Below, in pieces: positions 9,184-22,186 of a DNA stretch of 64,000 bases. The notes under the pieces are model-generated. The model was not told the DNA's origin. It saw nothing but the letters and a program-made list of their open reading frames with translations, and searched no databases. Position 1 is the first letter of the stretch, and each line of letters begins with the position of its first letter. The stretch comes from an uncultured Gammaproteobacteria bacterium. GTDB lineage: Bacteria; Pseudomonadota; Gammaproteobacteria; Pseudomonadales; Azotimanducaceae. The stretch spans positions 1-64,000 of the forward strand of contig CAJWQG010000014.1 of the NCBI GenBank assembly GCA_913045175.1. The letters run 5' to 3'. The position numbers and the translations under genes were made by a program.

Positions 9184-12100
9184 TTGAAAGATCTGCTGAA
9201 CATGCTAAAAGCGCAAGGACAGTCTGAAGAATTCGATTCATTGCGAATCGGTCTAGCATCTCCGGAAATGATCAGATCCTGGTCTTATGGTGAAGTTAAG
9301 AAGCCAGAGACGATTAATTACCGTACATTTAAGCCGGAAAGAGACGGGCTCTTCTGTGCAAAGATCTTTGGTCCTAACAAGGACTACGAGTGCCTTTGTG
9401 GTAAATACAAACGGCTTAAACATCGCGGCGTAATTTGTGAAAAGTGTGGTGTCGAAGTCGCGCTTGCAAAAGTTCGACGAGAGCGCATGGGACACATTGA
9501 GCTCGCTAGTCCTGTTGCCCATATATGGTTTCTGAAGTCATTGCCATCACGGATTGGATTGTTGATGGACATGACACTGCGTGATATTGAGCGTGTGCTC
9601 TATTTCGAGTCATTTGTTGTTACTGATCCTGGTCTAACGACTCTGGAGAAGCGTCAGCTGTTGACTGATGAGCAGTATTACGAAGCGCTTGAGGAGTTTG
9701 GTGACGAGTTTGAGGCCAAGATGGGTGCTGAAGCTATTCAGGACTTGATGGCGGACATGGACCTTGTGGAGGATGTCGCCGAAATTCGTGAGCAATTACC
9801 GCAAACCAACTCTGAAACCAAAATCAAGAAGCTCACCAAGCGATTAAAATTGATGGAGGCTTTCGAGCGATCCGGTAATAAACCTGAATGGATGATATTT
9901 ACAGTGTTGCCGGTACTGCCGCCAGATTTAAGGCCACTTGTACCGCTGGAAGGTGGACGTTTTGCTACTTCGGATCTTAATGATCTGTACCGACGCGTCA
10001 TCAATCGAAATAACCGACTTAAGCGACTACTGGACCTGAGTGCACCGGACATTATTGTGCGCAATGAGAAGCGTATGTTGCAGGAGTCCGTGGACGCATT
10101 GCTTGACAATGGCCGTCGTGGACGCGCAATCACCGGTACGAATAAGCGACCGCTGAAGTCTCTGGCAGATATGATCAAAGGTAAGCAGGGTCGATTCCGT
10201 CAAAACCTGCTAGGTAAGCGTGTGGACTATTCTGGCCGCTCGGTTATCGTGGTTGGCCCGTCGCTTAGGTTGCATCAATGTGGCCTGCCTAAGAAGATGG
10301 CTTTAGAGCTATTCAAACCGTTTATCTTCGGGAAGCTCGAGGCGCGTGGTCTTGCTACTACGATTAAAGCCGCGAAGAAAATGGTAGAACGCGAAACGGC
10401 CGAGGTTTGGGACATTCTTGCTGAAGTAATTCGAGAACACCCGGTATTATTGAATCGAGCGCCGACGCTTCACAGGCTGGGAATACAAGCGTTTGAACCA
10501 GTATTAATTGAAGGTAAGGCGATTCAGCTGCATCCACTCGTTTGTACCGCTTATAACGCAGACTTTGACGGCGACCAGATGGCGGTTCACGTACCGCTAA
10601 CGCTAGAGGCGCAGCTCGAAGCGCGTGCGCTGATGATGTCCACAAATAACGTACTACTTCCAGCAGACGGTGAACCGATTATTGTTCCTTCTCAGGACGT
10701 GGTGCTCGGTGTTTACTGGATGACCCGAGAGCGAATCAATGATGTTGGTGAAGGTATGGCTTTTTCCGATTTGGAGGAAGTCAATAGGGCCTTTACGAAC
10801 AAAAAGGTAGGACTTCAAGCACGTGTGAAAGTTCGCGTTGTAGAAACTGTCCGGAATGAAGACGGTGAGCTCGAAACTCGAAGCGAAGTGCAGGATACGA
10901 CAGCAGGTCGTGCACTACTTTACAAAATTGTTCCAGATGGAATTCCGTTTTCTGTCGTCAACCAGATGATGGGTAATAAGGACATCTCGAAGTTAATTAA
11001 TCTCTGTTACCGGACTGTCGGCCTTAAGGAAACGGTCATCTTTGCTGACCAGCTCATGTACATGGGTTATGAATATTCCACGCGTTCCGGATCTTCGATT
11101 GGCGTTGAGGATTTTGTTATTCCACAAGAAAAGGCAGCCATCATTGACGAAGCCGAAACCGAGATTCGTGAGATTGAATCTCAGTTTGCTTCTGGTCTGG
11201 TAACCCAGGGCGAAAAATACAACAAAGTAATCGACATCTGGACACGGGCAAATGACCTGGTCGGTAAGGCAATGATGGATACGCTGAGTAAAGAGCGTGT
11301 CGTAAACCGCGATGGCGAAGAGGAAGAACAAGGCTCCTTTAACAGTGTCTGGATGTATTCGGACTCGGGTGCTCGTGGTTCCCCCACACAGATTCGGCAG
11401 CTATCCGGTATGCGTGGATTGATGACCAAGCCTGATGGATCGATCATTGAAACACCGATTACCGCGAACTTTCGAGAAGGCTTGTCGGTAATGCAGTATT
11501 TCATTTCGACCCACGGGGCGCGTAAAGGTCTCGCGGATACCGCACTTAAGACTGCAAACTCTGGTTACCTGACTCGTCGGTTGGTAGACGTTGCTCAGGA
11601 TCTGGTGGTTACCGAGGTGAATTGTGGTACCGAGGAAGGTCTCCTTATGACTTCGGTCATCGAAGGGGGCGATGTTGTAGAGCCTTTGGGTAACAGAGTA
11701 CTTGGACGTGTGGTCGCACAAGATGTGATGAACGCGGCTGGGGATGAAGTGCTGATACCACGAGATACAATGATTGATGAAAATTGGGTTGCGCAACTCG
11801 AAGACATTGGGGTTGATGAGATCCTGGTAAGGAGTGCGATTACCTGTGACACGCGTTATGGGGTTTGTGGCTATTGTTATGGCCGCGATCTGGGTCGTGG
11901 TCATCTTGTCAATATTGGTGAGGCGATTGGTGTTATTGCAGCACAGTCAATCGGTGAACCCGGTACACAGCTGACGATGCGTACGTTCCATATTGGTGGA
12001 GCGGCATCCAGAGCGGCTGCAGTCGACAACGTGCAAATTAAACACGCCGGTACTCTCCGCGTGCATAACCTTAAGACAACAGAAAAGGCGAATGGCGATT

Positions 12101-13416
12101 TGGTTGCGATATCCCGGTCTGGGGAAATAGCAATCGCTGATGAAGCCGGCCGAGAGCGTGAACGTTACAAGTTACCGTATGGTGCGATTCTGAAGAAGGG
12201 TGATAACGCTACAGTTGAGGCGGGAGAGATTGTTGCTAACTGGGATCCGCATACACACCCGATCGTCACTGAGGTGGAAGGACAGGTTGTATTTGAGTCC
12301 ATGGATGAAGGAATCACAGTTCGACGTCAGACTGATGAGTTGACAGGTTTATCGAGTATTTCTGTGATCGACCCGAAAGATCGACCGACCGCGGGTAAGG
12401 ACGTTCGCCCTGCAGTTCGTTTGGTTGACAAGGATGGTAATGATTTGATGCTGCCGGATACGGATGTGCCCGCGCACTATTTCCTGGAGCCTAATGCAAT
12501 CCTCAGCCTGGAAGATGGGGGGCACATTGCAGTTGGCGACGTCATCGCGCGAATTCCTCAGGAAGGATCTAAGACAAGAGATATCACGGGTGGTTTGCCT
12601 CGGGTAGCAGATCTTTTTGAAGCGAGAAAGCCGAAAGAAGCTGCGATCCTGGCGGAGATTACCGGCACGGTAAGCTTCGGTAAGGAAACCAAGGGTAAGC
12701 GACGTTTGGTGATCACACCTTCTGAAGCTGAGAGCGAATTACCGGAAGGTACAGATCACTACGAGGTGCTGATTCACAAGTGGCGCCACATGGCTGTGTT
12801 TGAGGGTGAGCATGTGGCCAAGGGCGAGGTCGTTTCTGATGGACCAGAGAATCCGCATGATATCTTGCGCCTTAAAGGAGTGCGCGAACTAGCGAAATAT
12901 ATCGTCAAGGAGATTCAGGACGTATATCGACTGCAGGGTGTAACGATTAATGATAAGCATATCGAAGTAATTGTTTGTCAGATGCTTCGCAAGATGGACA
13001 TCGTGGAGCCCGGTGATACTGGGTTCATTAGGGGTGAACAGGTTGAATACAACAAATTTCTTGAGCGAAACGAACAAATGGCAGAAGAGGGCAAGCAACA
13101 GTCCACCGGCGAGCGCGTGCTTCTTGGTATTACCAAGGCTGCACTGGCGACCGAGTCGTTTATCTCTGCCGCATCGTTCCAGGAAACGACTCGTGTGTTG
13201 ACTGAGGCTGCAGTGACAGGCAAGCGCGACTATCTGCGTGGCCTGAAAGAAAATGTCATTGTTGGTCGGTTGATTCCTGCGGGTACGGGCCTTAAGTATC
13301 ATGAGGATCGTAAGCGCAAGCGCGAGACGGGCGATGAAGAGCATACGACTGTCAGTGCCAGTGAGGTTGAACAGGCGCTGAGCGAAGCGCTTAATTCTCC
13401 CGGTACGGGCAACTAA
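9184..13416 (+). CDS. rpoC: DNA-directed RNA polymerase subunit beta'
   Basis: The beta' subunit (1410 residues) carries the catalytic Mg site. The N-terminal zinc motif has Cys at 70, 72, 85 and 88. The metal-binding NADFDGD lies near residue 460. A second Cys cluster near residue 890 contains [13 protein letters not shown]. The bridge helix and trigger loop region (about 780-950) are intact. The start is TTG 9184 after SD GTGGAGG. No inteins or insertions beyond the gammaproteobacterial layout are seen. Confidence 0.98.
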   Translation: MKDLLNMLKAQGQSEEFDSLRIGLASPEMIRSWSYGEVKKPETINYRTFKPERDGLFCAKIFGPNKDYECLCGKYKRLKHRGVICEKCGVEVALAKVRRERMGHIELASPVAHIWFLKSLPSRIGLLMDMTLRDIERVLYFESFVVTDPGLTTLEKRQLLTDEQYYEALEEFGDEFEAKMGAEAIQDLMADMDLVEDVAEIREQLPQTNSETKIKKLTKRLKLMEAFERSGNKPEWMIFTVLPVLPPDLRPLVPLEGGRFATSDLNDLYRRVINRNNRLKRLLDLSAPDIIVRNEKRMLQESVDALLDNGRRGRAITGTNKRPLKSLADMIKGKQGRFRQNLLGKRVDYSGRSVIVVGPSLRLHQCGLPKKMALELFKPFIFGKLEARGLATTIKAAKKMVERETAEVWDILAEVIREHPVLLNRAPTLHRLGIQAFEPVLIEGKAIQLHPLVCTAYNADFDGDQMAVHVPLTLEAQLEARALMMSTNNVLLPADGEPIIVPSQDVVLGVYWMTRERINDVGEGMAFSDLEEVNRAFTNKKVGLQARVKVRVVETVRNEDGELETRSEVQDTTAGRALLYKIVPDGIPFSVVNQMMGNKDISKLINLCYRTVGLKETVIFADQLMYMGYEYSTRSGSSIGVEDFVIPQEKAAIIDEAETEIREIESQFASGLVTQGEKYNKVIDIWTRANDLVGKAMMDTLSKERVVNRDGEEEEQGSFNSVWMYSDSGARGSPTQIRQLSGMRGLMTKPDGSIIETPITANFREGLSVMQYFISTHGARKGLADTALKTANSGYLTRRLVDVAQDLVVTEVNCGTEEGLLMTSVIEGGDVVEPLGNRVLGRVVAQDVMNAAGDEVLIPRDTMIDENWVAQLEDIGVDEILVRSAITCDTRYGVCGYCYGRDLGRGHLVNIGEAIGVIAAQSIGEPGTQLTMRTFHIGGAASRAAAVDNVQIKHAGTLRVHNLKTTEKANGDLVAISRSGEIAIADEAGRERERYKLPYGAILKKGDNATVEAGEIVANWDPHTHPIVTEVEGQVVFESMDEGITVRRQTDELTGLSSISVIDPKDRPTAGKDVRPAVRLVDKDGNDLMLPDTDVPAHYFLEPNAILSLEDGGHIAVGDVIARIPQEGSKTRDITGGLPRVADLFEARKPKEAAILAEITGTVSFGKETKGKRRLVITPSEAESELPEGTDHYEVLIHKWRHMAVFEGEHVAKGEVVSDGPENPHDILRLKGVRELAKYIVKEIQDVYRLQGVTINDKHIEVIVCQMLRKMDIVEPGDTGFIRGEQVEYNKFLERNEQMAEEGKQQSTGERVLLGITKAALATESFISAASFQETTRVLTEAAVTGKRDYLRGLKENVIVGRLIPAGTGLKYHEDRKRKRETGDEEHTTVSASEVEQALSEALNSPGTGN

Positions 13417-13432
13417 GGGGTCGAAACTTAAG

Positions 13433-13461
13433 TTGACTCAACGATGCGAGGTCATTAGAAT
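13433..13461 (+). promoter_or_regulatory. Sigma-70 promoter of the str operon
   Basis: TTGACT (13433-13438) and TAGAAT (13456-13461) are separated by exactly 17 bases and lie 16 bases after the rpoC stop codon and 86 bases ahead of rpsL. The start point would be near 13468. An overlapping GCGAGG/CCTCGC inverted repeat (13445-13470) surrounds the -10 element. Confidence 0.7.
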
Positions 13462-13546
13462 TCTGCCTCGCTTGAGACAGGGGTGACGCGTACGAACCTG
13501 AAATGCGTCGTTTTCCCTGTATTTTTATTGGTTTTTTGGAGTACTC

Positions 13547-13921
13547 ATGGCAAGAATCAACCAGTTGGTTCGTAAACCCAGAAAGCGCAAGGTTGCTAAG
13601 AGCAACGTGCCTGCGCTGCAAGCCTGTCCGCAGAGACGCGGGGTTTGCCTTAGGGTTTATACAACAACACCTAAAAAACCTAATTCGGCATTGCGTAAGG
13701 TCTGCCGGGTAAGGTTAACCAACGGTGCTGAAGTAAACTCATATATTGGTGGTGAGGGTCATAATCTCCAGGAGCATAGTGTTGTTCTGATTCGTGGAGG
13801 TCGTGTCAAGGACTTGCCTGGTGTGCGCTATCACACGGTACGGGGAACGCTTGATACTACCGGTGTAAGTGACCGGATGCAGGGACGCTCGAAGTACGGA
13901 ACCAAAAAACCTAAGACATAA
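13547..13921 (+). CDS. rpsL: 30S ribosomal protein S12
   Basis: S12 (124 residues) lines the decoding centre and affects translational accuracy. The loop [13 protein letters not shown] and the loop [11 protein letters not shown] carry the lysines typical of streptomycin-sensitive strains. SD TTGGAG precedes the ATG. First gene of the str operon (rpsL-rpsG-fusA-tufA), downstream of a good promoter. Confidence 0.98.
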   Translation: MARINQLVRKPRKRKVAKSNVPALQACPQRRGVCLRVYTTTPKKPNSALRKVCRVRLTNGAEVNSYIGGEGHNLQEHSVVLIRGGRVKDLPGVRYHTVRGTLDTTGVSDRMQGRSKYGTKKPKT

Positions 13922-13997
13922 TCGCTTTTACCAACTGACGATCAAGGTCAGAGTAAGGTCGAGTTGATCTCGAATAACCTGAAGAAAGGATAGATAA

Positions 13998-14468
13998 ATG
14001 CCAAGAAGAAGAGTTCCCGAGAAACGGGAGGTTCTGCCGGACCCTAAATTCCACAATAAGACGTTAGCCAAGTTCATGAATCACGTCATGATCAGCGGCA
14101 AGAAGTCTGTCGCTGAAAAAATTGTGTACGGGGCGTTGGATCGAATCCAGGAGCGCACGACTTCTGATCCTATTGAAATTTTTGACGCAGCACTCGAGGC
14201 GGTTGCCCCTTCCGTGGAAGTAAAGTCTAGGCGGGTTGGTGGTGCAACTTACCAGGTGCCGGTAGAGGTTCGACCTTCGAGAAGAACAGCCCTCGCGATG
14301 CGATGGTTGGTTGATTCTGCGAGAAGTCGTGGAGAAAAATCCATGCACCTGCGCCTTGCAGGTGAACTGATGGATGCGGCGGAAGGCCGTGGTGCGGCAG
14401 TACGTCGCAGGGAAGATACACACCGTATGGCGGACGCAAATAAGGCGTTTGCTCACTACCGATTCTAA
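13998..14468 (+). CDS. rpsG: 30S ribosomal protein S7
   Basis: S7 (156 residues) is a primary 16S rRNA-binding protein that nucleates the 30S head and touches the E site. The N-terminus [16 protein letters not shown] and the motif [11 protein letters not shown] are diagnostic. SD AAGAAAGGA precedes the ATG. In E. coli S7 represses the str operon by binding the rpsL-rpsG spacer; the 76-base spacer here (13922-13997) could serve likewise. Confidence 0.98.
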   Translation: MPRRRVPEKREVLPDPKFHNKTLAKFMNHVMISGKKSVAEKIVYGALDRIQERTTSDPIEIFDAALEAVAPSVEVKSRRVGGATYQVPVEVRPSRRTALAMRWLVDSARSRGEKSMHLRLAGELMDAAEGRGAAVRRREDTHRMADANKAFAHYRF

Positions 14469-14489
14469 CGAGTCTATGAGGACATAAAA

Positions 14490-16586
14490 GTGCCTAGGTC
14501 AACCCCTATTAAGAGATATCGAAACATTGGCATTGTTGCCCATGTTGACGCAGGTAAAACGACGACGACGGAACGGGTTCTGTTCTATACCGGCATCTCG
14601 CACAAGATCGGTGAGGTACATGATGGTGCGGCGGTAATGGATTGGATGGAACAGGAGCAGGAACGCGGCATTACTATTACCTCAGCCGCGACGACCACAT
14701 TCTGGAGTGGGTCTGAAAAGCAGTTTGAAGAGCACCGCGTTAACATCATCGACACACCGGGTCACGTTGATTTCACCATTGAAGTCGAACGTTCTTTACG
14801 TGTGCTTGATGGTGCGGTAGTTGTGTTTTGCGGTACTTCAGGGGTGGAGCCACAATCTGAAACGGTGTGGCGTCAGGCTAATCGATACGAAGTCCCACGT
14901 ATGGTATTCGTCAATAAGATGGATCGCGCAGGTGCAGACTTCCTGCGTGTAGTTAACCAAATTGAAGATCGCCTGGGCTCAACCCCGGTACCCCTCCAGT
15001 TGGCTATTGGTGCTGAGGACAACTTCCAGGGCATCGTTGATCTTATAAAGATGAAAGCCATCTACTGGAGCGAGGAAGACAAAGGCTTAAGTTTCGAGGA
15101 AAAGGACATTCCAGAGGATCTTCAGGATCTTGCTGATGAGTATCGCGAAAAATTGGTTGAGGCAGCCGCAGAGGCTGACGACGATGTCATGGAGAAATAT
15201 CTCGATGAAGGCGAGCTTAGTACGGAAGAGATCAAAAGAGGTATTCGTGCCAGAACCCTAGCCAACGAAATTGTTCCGGCGCTATGTGGTTCTGCTTTTA
15301 AGAATAAAGGCGTACAGCCGATGCTCGATGCAGTCATCGAGTACTTGCCCGCACCTGATGAGGTGAAGGCAATCAAGGGATTCCTTGACGACAAGGACGA
15401 AACAGAAGCTGTGAGAAACGCAGATGATGAAGAGCCATTTGCCGCGCTCGCATTTAAGATTGCAACGGATAAGCACGTCGGTGCGTTAACTTTCTTCCGA
15501 GTGTATTCAGGTGTACTCAGTACGGGTGACTCGGTGTACAACCCGGTGAAGGGCAAGAAGGAACGTATTGGCCGAATGGTGCAGATGCATTCAAATGACC
15601 GGCAGGAAATTAAAGAAGTTCGTGCGGGTGACATTGCTGCCGCAATCGGTCTGAAGCAGGCGACAACCGGCGATACCTTATGTGATCAGAACGAGATCAT
15701 TACGCTAGAGCGTATGGAATTCCCTGATCCGGTGATTCATGTAGCAGTAGAGCCGAAATCCAAGGCTGACCAGGAAAAAATGGGCGTCGCACTGGGTAAA
15801 CTGGCTGCGGAAGATCCGTCTTTTACTGTTCGGACAGATGATGAATCGGGACAGACGATTATCGGAGGTATGGGCGAACTTCATCTGGATATCATTGTAG
15901 ACCGAATGAAGCGTGAGTTTAGTGTTGAAGCAAATATCGGCCAGCCACAGGTCGCTTATCGAGAGACAATTCGCGGCACGGTGGAATCGGAAGGTAAATT
16001 CGTCAGGCAGACTGGTGGTCGTGGTCAGTACGGACACGTTTGGTTGAAGATCGAACCGCTGGAAGAAGGCGATTACGAGTTTGTCGACGAAATCGTCGGT
16101 GGTGTAGTACCTAGAGAATATATTAGTGCGGTTGATAAAGGTATTCAGGAACAGTTGGCCAATGGTGTTGTGGCGGGTTATCCGTTACAGGGCGTTAAAG
16201 CGACGTTGTATGACGGTTCCTATCACGACGTAGATTCAAGCGAGGTTGCCTTTAAAGTTGCGGGTTCAATGGCTATGCGACAGGGCGCGCTTGATGCGAG
16301 TCCTGTATTGCTCGAGCCAGTAATGAAGGTAGAGGTTGTCACTCCTGAGGATTACTACGGCGATATCGTTGGCGATCTTAATCGTCGTCGCGGAATAGTC
16401 CTGGGAATGGAAGATGTCCCGGCAGGTAAGGCTGTTAGGGCAGAAGTTCCTCTATCGGAAATGTTCGGTTATGCGACGGATATGCGGTCTGCAACACAGG
16501 GGCGAGCAACCTTTTCTATGGAATTCCATAGCTATAAAGAAGTACCGGACAGCATTGCTGAGGCGGTGGTCAAGAAGGAAGGCTAA
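14490..16586 (+). CDS. fusA: Elongation factor G
   Basis: Translocase GTPase (698 residues) that moves tRNA-mRNA after peptide transfer and, with RRF, recycles ribosomes. G1 AHVDAGKTT is near residue 17, then DTPGHVDF and NKMDR. Domain IV starts after [10 protein letters not shown] and contains [11 protein letters not shown]. The start is GTG 14490 after SD GAGGA. Full length, in the canonical position between rpsG and tufA. Confidence 0.98.
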   Translation: MPRSTPIKRYRNIGIVAHVDAGKTTTTERVLFYTGISHKIGEVHDGAAVMDWMEQEQERGITITSAATTTFWSGSEKQFEEHRVNIIDTPGHVDFTIEVERSLRVLDGAVVVFCGTSGVEPQSETVWRQANRYEVPRMVFVNKMDRAGADFLRVVNQIEDRLGSTPVPLQLAIGAEDNFQGIVDLIKMKAIYWSEEDKGLSFEEKDIPEDLQDLADEYREKLVEAAAEADDDVMEKYLDEGELSTEEIKRGIRARTLANEIVPALCGSAFKNKGVQPMLDAVIEYLPAPDEVKAIKGFLDDKDETEAVRNADDEEPFAALAFKIATDKHVGALTFFRVYSGVLSTGDSVYNPVKGKKERIGRMVQMHSNDRQEIKEVRAGDIAAAIGLKQATTGDTLCDQNEIITLERMEFPDPVIHVAVEPKSKADQEKMGVALGKLAAEDPSFTVRTDDESGQTIIGGMGELHLDIIVDRMKREFSVEANIGQPQVAYRETIRGTVESEGKFVRQTGGRGQYGHVWLKIEPLEEGDYEFVDEIVGGVVPREYISAVDKGIQEQLANGVVAGYPLQGVKATLYDGSYHDVDSSEVAFKVAGSMAMRQGALDASPVLLEPVMKVEVVTPEDYYGDIVGDLNRRRGIVLGMEDVPAGKAVRAEVPLSEMFGYATDMRSATQGRATFSMEFHSYKEVPDSIAEAVVKKEG

Positions 16587-16628
16587 GCTTAATTCATTAA
16601 CATCTAATTTGAGTGACTGAGGTGAGAA

Positions 16629-17822
<1,194 letters not shown>

Positions 17823-18114
17823 GACCGGTATTTTTAGTCTATTTGATGCCAGAAAAGGGGCTAAACACCGCGAGAACAGTGAATTTGTGGCGTTTGGCTG
17901 TGGTATTTAGCATCAAGGGCGGGTATGATGCCCGCCCTGTCGGAGATCACCGACGAATTAACCGCCTGGTTTTAACTCCAGGCCCCGTTTCATGCGGGAT
18001 ACAGGACCTCGATACGAGGTCATGGGTAGCTTGGAATCAAGCAAGGGCTTGCGCCTTCCCTAAAAGAGGGCGGGATATTTTTGTCTTATTGAATCCACCC
18101 TTAGAGGAGTGGTT
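17823..18114 (+). promoter_or_regulatory. tufA-rpsJ spacer: structured S10 leader with attenuator-like hairpin
   Basis: This 292-base stretch has no gene but many hairpins. AGGGCGGG/CCCGCCCT (17916-17923, 17931-17938) encloses TATGAT, a possible -10 element without a good -35. Next come CCTGG/CCAGG (17965-17982) and a perfect 7-bp hairpin GACCTCG-ATA-CGAGGTC (18005-18021). CCTTCCCT/AGGGCGGG (about 18054-18074) is followed by TATTTTTGTCTT, which looks like an intrinsic attenuator just before the rpsJ SD. In E. coli, L4 controls the S10 operon through such a leader; the parallel here is inference. Confidence 0.55.
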
Positions 18115-18426
18115 ATGCAGAACCAGAGAATTAGAATTCGCTTGAAGGCGTTTGATCATCGTTTGATAGATGCTTCTACGCAGGAGATTGTGAATACCGC
18201 GAAACGTACAGGTGCTCAGGTTCGTGGGCCGATTCCACTGCCTACTCGTAGGGAGAAGTTTACGGTACTCATATCACCTCATGTGAACAAGGACGCAAGG
18301 GATCAGTACGAGATTAGAACCCACACGCGTCTATTGGATATTCTCGAACCAACCGAGCGTACTGTTGATGCGTTGACTAAGTTGGATTTGGCAGCTGGTG
18401 TGGAGGTGCAGATCAACCTTGGTTAA
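18115..18426 (+). CDS. rpsJ: 30S ribosomal protein S10
   Basis: S10 (103 residues), a 30S head protein that also acts as the antitermination factor NusE with NusB and links NusG to the ribosome. It starts [15 protein letters not shown] as in E. coli and contains GPIPLPT. I chose ATG 18115 after SD GAGGAG; an in-frame GTG at 18109 is closer to the SD and unconserved. First gene of the S10 operon. Confidence 0.98.
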   Translation: MQNQRIRIRLKAFDHRLIDASTQEIVNTAKRTGAQVRGPIPLPTRREKFTVLISPHVNKDARDQYEIRTHTRLLDILEPTERTVDALTKLDLAAGVEVQINLG

Positions 18427-18453
18427 TAGGTTGACTGGGTCAGGAGATACAGA

Positions 18454-19092
18454 ATGGCGATAGGAATTGTAGGAATCAAGAGAGGGATGACCCGGGTGTT
18501 TGTTGAAAGCGGTGCGTCCGTGCCTGTAACCGTGATTGAGGCGCAGCCGAATCACATTACGCAAATTAAGACGAACGAACACGATGGGTACACAGCAGTT
18601 CAAGTGGCTTGTGGTGACGTTAAGGCATCTCACGTAACAAAACCGATCGCAGGGCATTTCAGCAAAGCGAATGTTGAGGCTGGAAGGACAGTACGCGAGT
18701 TTCGGTGTTCCAGTGAAGAAGAGATTGGCATTGGCGATACGCTTAATGTCTCTTCATTTGAGGCTGGTCAGAAGGTAGATGTCACTGGTCAATCAAAGGG
18801 TAAAGGATTTGCTGGAGTGGTAAAGCGCCACAATTTTAAGATGCAGGACGCGACGCACGGTAACTCTATTTCACATCGTGCGCCGGGTTCAATCGGACAA
18901 TGTCAGACACCCGGACGCGTATTTAAAGGTAAGAAAATGGCTGGGCATATGGGCGCGGTAAACGTAACAACTCAGTCGTTGGAAATTGTAAGTATTGATG
19001 AAAAGAACAATCTGTTGCTGGTGAAAGGTGCCGTACCCGGTGCCGCTGGCGGTGATGTTCTTGTTCGACCTGCGGTTAAGTCCCAGGCGTAG
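18454..19092 (+). CDS. rplC: 50S ribosomal protein L3
   Basis: L3 (212 residues) is an early 50S assembly protein that reaches toward the peptidyl transferase centre. It begins [16 protein letters not shown] and has the conserved [14 protein letters not shown] and the loop with [12 protein letters not shown] containing the Gln that is methylated by PrmB in enterobacteria. SD CAGGAG precedes the ATG. Confidence 0.98.
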   Translation: MAIGIVGIKRGMTRVFVESGASVPVTVIEAQPNHITQIKTNEHDGYTAVQVACGDVKASHVTKPIAGHFSKANVEAGRTVREFRCSSEEEIGIGDTLNVSSFEAGQKVDVTGQSKGKGFAGVVKRHNFKMQDATHGNSISHRAPGSIGQCQTPGRVFKGKKMAGHMGAVNVTTQSLEIVSIDEKNNLLLVKGAVPGAAGGDVLVRPAVKSQA

Positions 19093-19104
19093 CGGAGCAG
19101 AATT

Positions 19105-19725
19105 TTGAATCTCAGTATTTCAGAACCAGGCAAAGGAATTACGAAAAAGGCTGTTGACGTATCAGAAGCAGCTTTTGGGCGTCAATATAATGAAGCCCTC
19201 GTACATCAGGTGGTAGTTGCCTATTTGGCAGCCGGTCGACAAGGTACCAAGGCGTTAAAGACGCGATCAGAAGTACGTGGTGGCGGTGCCAAACCTTATC
19301 GGCAGAAGGGAACAGGCCGGGCAAGAGCAGGCACAATTCGAAGTCCCATATGGCGAGGTGGTGGCGCAACGTTTGCTGCGAAGCCTAGAGATTATTCACA
19401 GAAGGTGAATAAAAAGATGTATCGAGGTGCTATGCAGTCGATCCTCTCCGAACTCGTTCGACAAGATCGAATGGTTGTGACTGATAACTTTGCCGTAGAT
19501 GCGCCAAAGACCAAACAGGTCCAAACGCTGCTTAATGATCTTGAGCTTGAAAGCGTCCTTGTAGTGGTTGAAGAGGTTGATGACAACTTGTATCTCGGCG
19601 CACGTAACTTAAAGAATGTGGAAGTTGTCGATGTCCAGGGCGTTAATCCGGTTACGCTTATTGGTTACGAGAAGGTGCTATTTACCGTAGGCGCTTTGAA
19701 GCAGGTTGAAGAGGTGCTGGGATGA
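19105..19725 (+). CDS. rplD: 50S ribosomal protein L4
   Basis: L4 (206 residues) binds 23S rRNA domain I and its loop lines the exit tunnel. In E. coli it also represses the S10 operon at transcription and translation. The tunnel loop contains [16 protein letters not shown]. The start is TTG 19105 after SD GCGGAG. Its last four bases overlap the start of rplW. Confidence 0.97.
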   Translation: MNLSISEPGKGITKKAVDVSEAAFGRQYNEALVHQVVVAYLAAGRQGTKALKTRSEVRGGGAKPYRQKGTGRARAGTIRSPIWRGGGATFAAKPRDYSQKVNKKMYRGAMQSILSELVRQDRMVVTDNFAVDAPKTKQVQTLLNDLELESVLVVVEEVDDNLYLGARNLKNVEVVDVQGVNPVTLIGYEKVLFTVGALKQVEEVLG

Positions 19726-20018
19726 ACAACGAAAGACTTTATAAGGTTGTTTTGGGTGCTCACATTTCAGAGAAGGCAACGTTGATTGCCGATGAAACAA
19801 ACCAGATTACGTTCAAGGTAGCAAAAGATGCTACCCGACCGGAAATTAAAGAAGCGATAGAAAAGATTTATGGGGTCGCGGTTAAGAATGTCACTGTCCT
19901 AAACGTAAAGGGCAAAGTGAAGCGTTCTTGGCGTGGTGTATCAAAAAGACCTGGATGGAAGAAAGCATATGTCAGACTCGAAGAGGGTCAGGACATTGAT
20001 TTCTCCTCGATAAGTTAA
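19722..20018 (+). CDS. rplW: 50S ribosomal protein L23
   Basis: L23 (98 residues) sits at the tunnel exit and docks trigger factor and SRP. The segment [10 protein letters not shown] near the N-terminus and the rRNA-binding [22 protein letters not shown] segment are present. The ATG overlaps the rplD stop (ATGA), so the two are translationally coupled. Confidence 0.97.
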   Translation: MNNERLYKVVLGAHISEKATLIADETNQITFKVAKDATRPEIKEAIEKIYGVAVKNVTVLNVKGKVKRSWRGVSKRPGWKKAYVRLEEGQDIDFSSIS

Positions 20019-20029
20019 CGAGACTAGCA

Positions 20030-20863
20030 ATGCCTGTTGTTAAAGCAAAACCAACATCACCGGGTCGTCGGTTTGTTGTCAAAGTCGTCCACCCTGAATT
20101 ACACATGGGTGAACCGTATAAACCTCTCACGGAGAAAAAATCCAAGAGCGGCGGACGGAATAATAATGGCCGGATCACAACCCGGCATATTGGTGGTGGT
20201 CACAAGCAGAAATATCGCATTATTGACTACAAGCGAGACAAAAACGGAATTACAGCAACAGTAGAAAGACTAGAGTACGACCCTAATCGAACAGCTAATA
20301 TAGCCCTCCTCAAGTACGCCGACGGCGAAAGACGATACATCATTGCCCCTCGTAACCTCGCAGTAGGTGACCAACTCCAATCTGGTGACAACGTTCCAAT
20401 CCGATCAGGAAACTCACTGCCGTTACGTAACGTGCCAATGGGTAGTGTGGTGCATTGTATTGAGCTCAAGCCGGGTAAAGGGGCACAGATGGTGCGAAGT
20501 GCGGGCACCTCTGCTCAGCTGGTAGCGAAAGAAGGTCGTCATGTGACACTAAGATTGCGTTCCGGAGAAATGCGCAAAGTTCTTGGTGAATGTCGAGCGA
20601 CGCTGGGTGAAGTGAGTAACCCTGAACATAACCTGCGTTCTCTTGGTAAAGCGGGAGCATCTCGCTGGCGTGGCGTGAGACCGACGGTTCGAGGTGTCGT
20701 GATGAATCCTGTAGATCACCCACACGGCGGGGGTGAGGGTAAGACCTCAGGTGGTCGTCACCCGGTATCTCCTTGGGGACAGCCTACCAAGGGGCACAAG
20801 ACCAGGAAGAATAAGAGAACTGACAAGATGATCGTTCGCCGAAGATCGAAGACCAGGAGATAA
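20030..20863 (+). CDS. rplB: 50S ribosomal protein L2
   Basis: L2 (277 residues) is essential for subunit association and the peptidyl transferase fold. The N-terminal SH3-like and C-terminal domains are complete, including the [10 protein letters not shown] segment with the conserved His near residue 230. Begins [15 protein letters not shown]. Placed between rplW and rpsS as in the standard S10 operon. Confidence 0.98.
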   Translation: MPVVKAKPTSPGRRFVVKVVHPELHMGEPYKPLTEKKSKSGGRNNNGRITTRHIGGGHKQKYRIIDYKRDKNGITATVERLEYDPNRTANIALLKYADGERRYIIAPRNLAVGDQLQSGDNVPIRSGNSLPLRNVPMGSVVHCIELKPGKGAQMVRSAGTSAQLVAKEGRHVTLRLRSGEMRKVLGECRATLGEVSNPEHNLRSLGKAGASRWRGVRPTVRGVVMNPVDHPHGGGEGKTSGGRHPVSPWGQPTKGHKTRKNKRTDKMIVRRRSKTRR

Positions 20864-20866
20864 GTT

Positions 20867-21142
20867 GTGCCAAGAAGCTTAAGAAAAGGTCCCTTTGTAG
20901 ATCTGCATTTGATGAATAAGGTTGCGAAGGCCGTAGATTCCAACGACAAGCGACCAATTAGAACCTGGTCACGTCGTTCGTTGATAACGCCTGATTTTGT
21001 TGGCCTGACCATTCAGGTACATAACGGCCGGCAGCATGTTCCGGTCTTTATCAACGAAGACATGGTTGGTCACAAGCTTGGCGAGTTTGCCATCACGCGT
21101 ACGTTTCGCGGGCATTCTGGTGATAAGACAGTTAGGCGGTAA
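20867..21142 (+). CDS. rpsS: 30S ribosomal protein S19
   Basis: S19 (91 residues), 30S head protein contacting S13 and the A-site tRNA region. Begins with [11 protein letters not shown] and contains [13 protein letters not shown] and HKLGEFA. The start is GTG 20867, three bases after the rplB stop, within SD-like GGAGATAAG. Confidence 0.97.
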   Translation: MPRSLRKGPFVDLHLMNKVAKAVDSNDKRPIRTWSRRSLITPDFVGLTIQVHNGRQHVPVFINEDMVGHKLGEFAITRTFRGHSGDKTVRR

Positions 21143-21153
21143 GGGGATTTAAG

Positions 21154-21483
21154 ATGGAAGTTGCAGCCAGTCTAAAGGGTGCCCGGTTATCAGCACAAAA
21201 AGCTCGATTAGTTGCTGATCAGATAAGGGGTAAACAGGTTGGAGAAGCACTTGATGTGCTCAGCTTCAGTACCAAAAAAGGCGCGCATTTGGTCCGAAAG
21301 TTGTTGGAGTCGGCGATTGCGAATGCAGAACACAATGAAGGTGCGGATGTAGACGAGTTAACCGTGTCGAGAATATTCGTCGATGAAGGCATAACGATGA
21401 AACGAATAAAGCCCAGAGCAAAAGGGCGAGCAGACCGCATTTTAAAGCGGAGTTGTCATATCACGCTGGCAGTAGCGGACTAA
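21154..21483 (+). CDS. rplV: 50S ribosomal protein L22
   Basis: L22 (109 residues) has a beta hairpin that reaches into the exit tunnel near the macrolide site. The motif [15 protein letters not shown] near the N-terminus and the hairpin with [15 protein letters not shown] are complete, without the deletions seen in macrolide-resistant alleles. SD AAGGGG precedes the ATG. Confidence 0.97.
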   Translation: MEVAASLKGARLSAQKARLVADQIRGKQVGEALDVLSFSTKKGAHLVRKLLESAIANAEHNEGADVDELTVSRIFVDEGITMKRIKPRAKGRADRILKRSCHITLAVAD

Positions 21484-21506
21484 TAGTTCGCGTTAGGGAG
21501 ACCACT

Positions 21507-22181
21507 ATGGGTCAAAAAGTACATCCAACAGGTATGCGTTTAGGCATCGTGAAAGAACATACATCAGTATGGTATGCGAGCGGTCCGTCGTATCGATCTA
21601 ATCTGCACGAGGATCTAAAAGTCCGCGAGTTTATTCAGAAGAAGCTGTCACAGGCATCTGTTAGCAGAATCGAGATTGAGCGACCAGCGCAAACTGCGCG
21701 CGTGACCATTCACACGGCGCGCCCCGGAATTGTGATTGGCAAGAAGGGCGAGGATGTTGAACGGCTTCGAGCGGAAGTTTCGCAAATGATGGGTGTCCCG
21801 GTTCACATCAATATTGAAGAGATCAAGAAGCCCGAACTTGACGCATACCTTGTTGCTCAAAATGTTGCCCAGCAGCTAGAACGACGTGTTCAGTTTAGAA
21901 GAGCAATGAAGCGGGTAATGCAAAACGCGATGCGACTAGGCGCCGAAGGTATCAAGGTTCGTGTAGCGGGTCGTTTGGGTGGAGCGGAGATCGCGAGATC
22001 CGAGAGCTATCTGGAGGGTCGTGTTCCGCTACATACTTTGCGAGCTGATATTGATTACGCTACCGCGGAGGCGCTCACCACCTACGGCATCCTGGGCGTG
22101 AAAGTATGGATATTTAAGGGCGAGATACTTGGCCAACGTGAAGAGCAAGGCCAGGCGTCTACCGGTCAGAGTTTTGGATAG
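21507..22181 (+). CDS. rpsC: 30S ribosomal protein S3
   Basis: S3 (224 residues) is at the mRNA entry channel. It has an N-terminal type-II KH domain ([14 protein letters not shown]) and the C-terminal domain with [15 protein letters not shown] chose ATG 21507 ([13 protein letters not shown]) after SD AGGGAG; an in-frame upstream start at 21453 lies inside rplV and adds unconserved residues. Confidence 0.98.
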   Translation: MGQKVHPTGMRLGIVKEHTSVWYASGPSYRSNLHEDLKVREFIQKKLSQASVSRIEIERPAQTARVTIHTARPGIVIGKKGEDVERLRAEVSQMMGVPVHINIEEIKKPELDAYLVAQNVAQQLERRVQFRRAMKRVMQNAMRLGAEGIKVRVAGRLGGAEIARSESYLEGRVPLHTLRADIDYATAEALTTYGILGVKVWIFKGEILGQREEQGQASTGQSFG

Positions 22182-22186
22182 AAAGC

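Noticed and set aside
11401-11904. 167-codon minus-strand frame opposite rpoC
   Set aside because: Lies wholly within the conserved beta' coding region; composition follows the sense codons.
17843-18145. 100-codon frame between tufA and rpsJ
   Set aside because: It spans the structured leader and overlaps the rpsJ start; no conserved features. The hairpins explain the sequence better.
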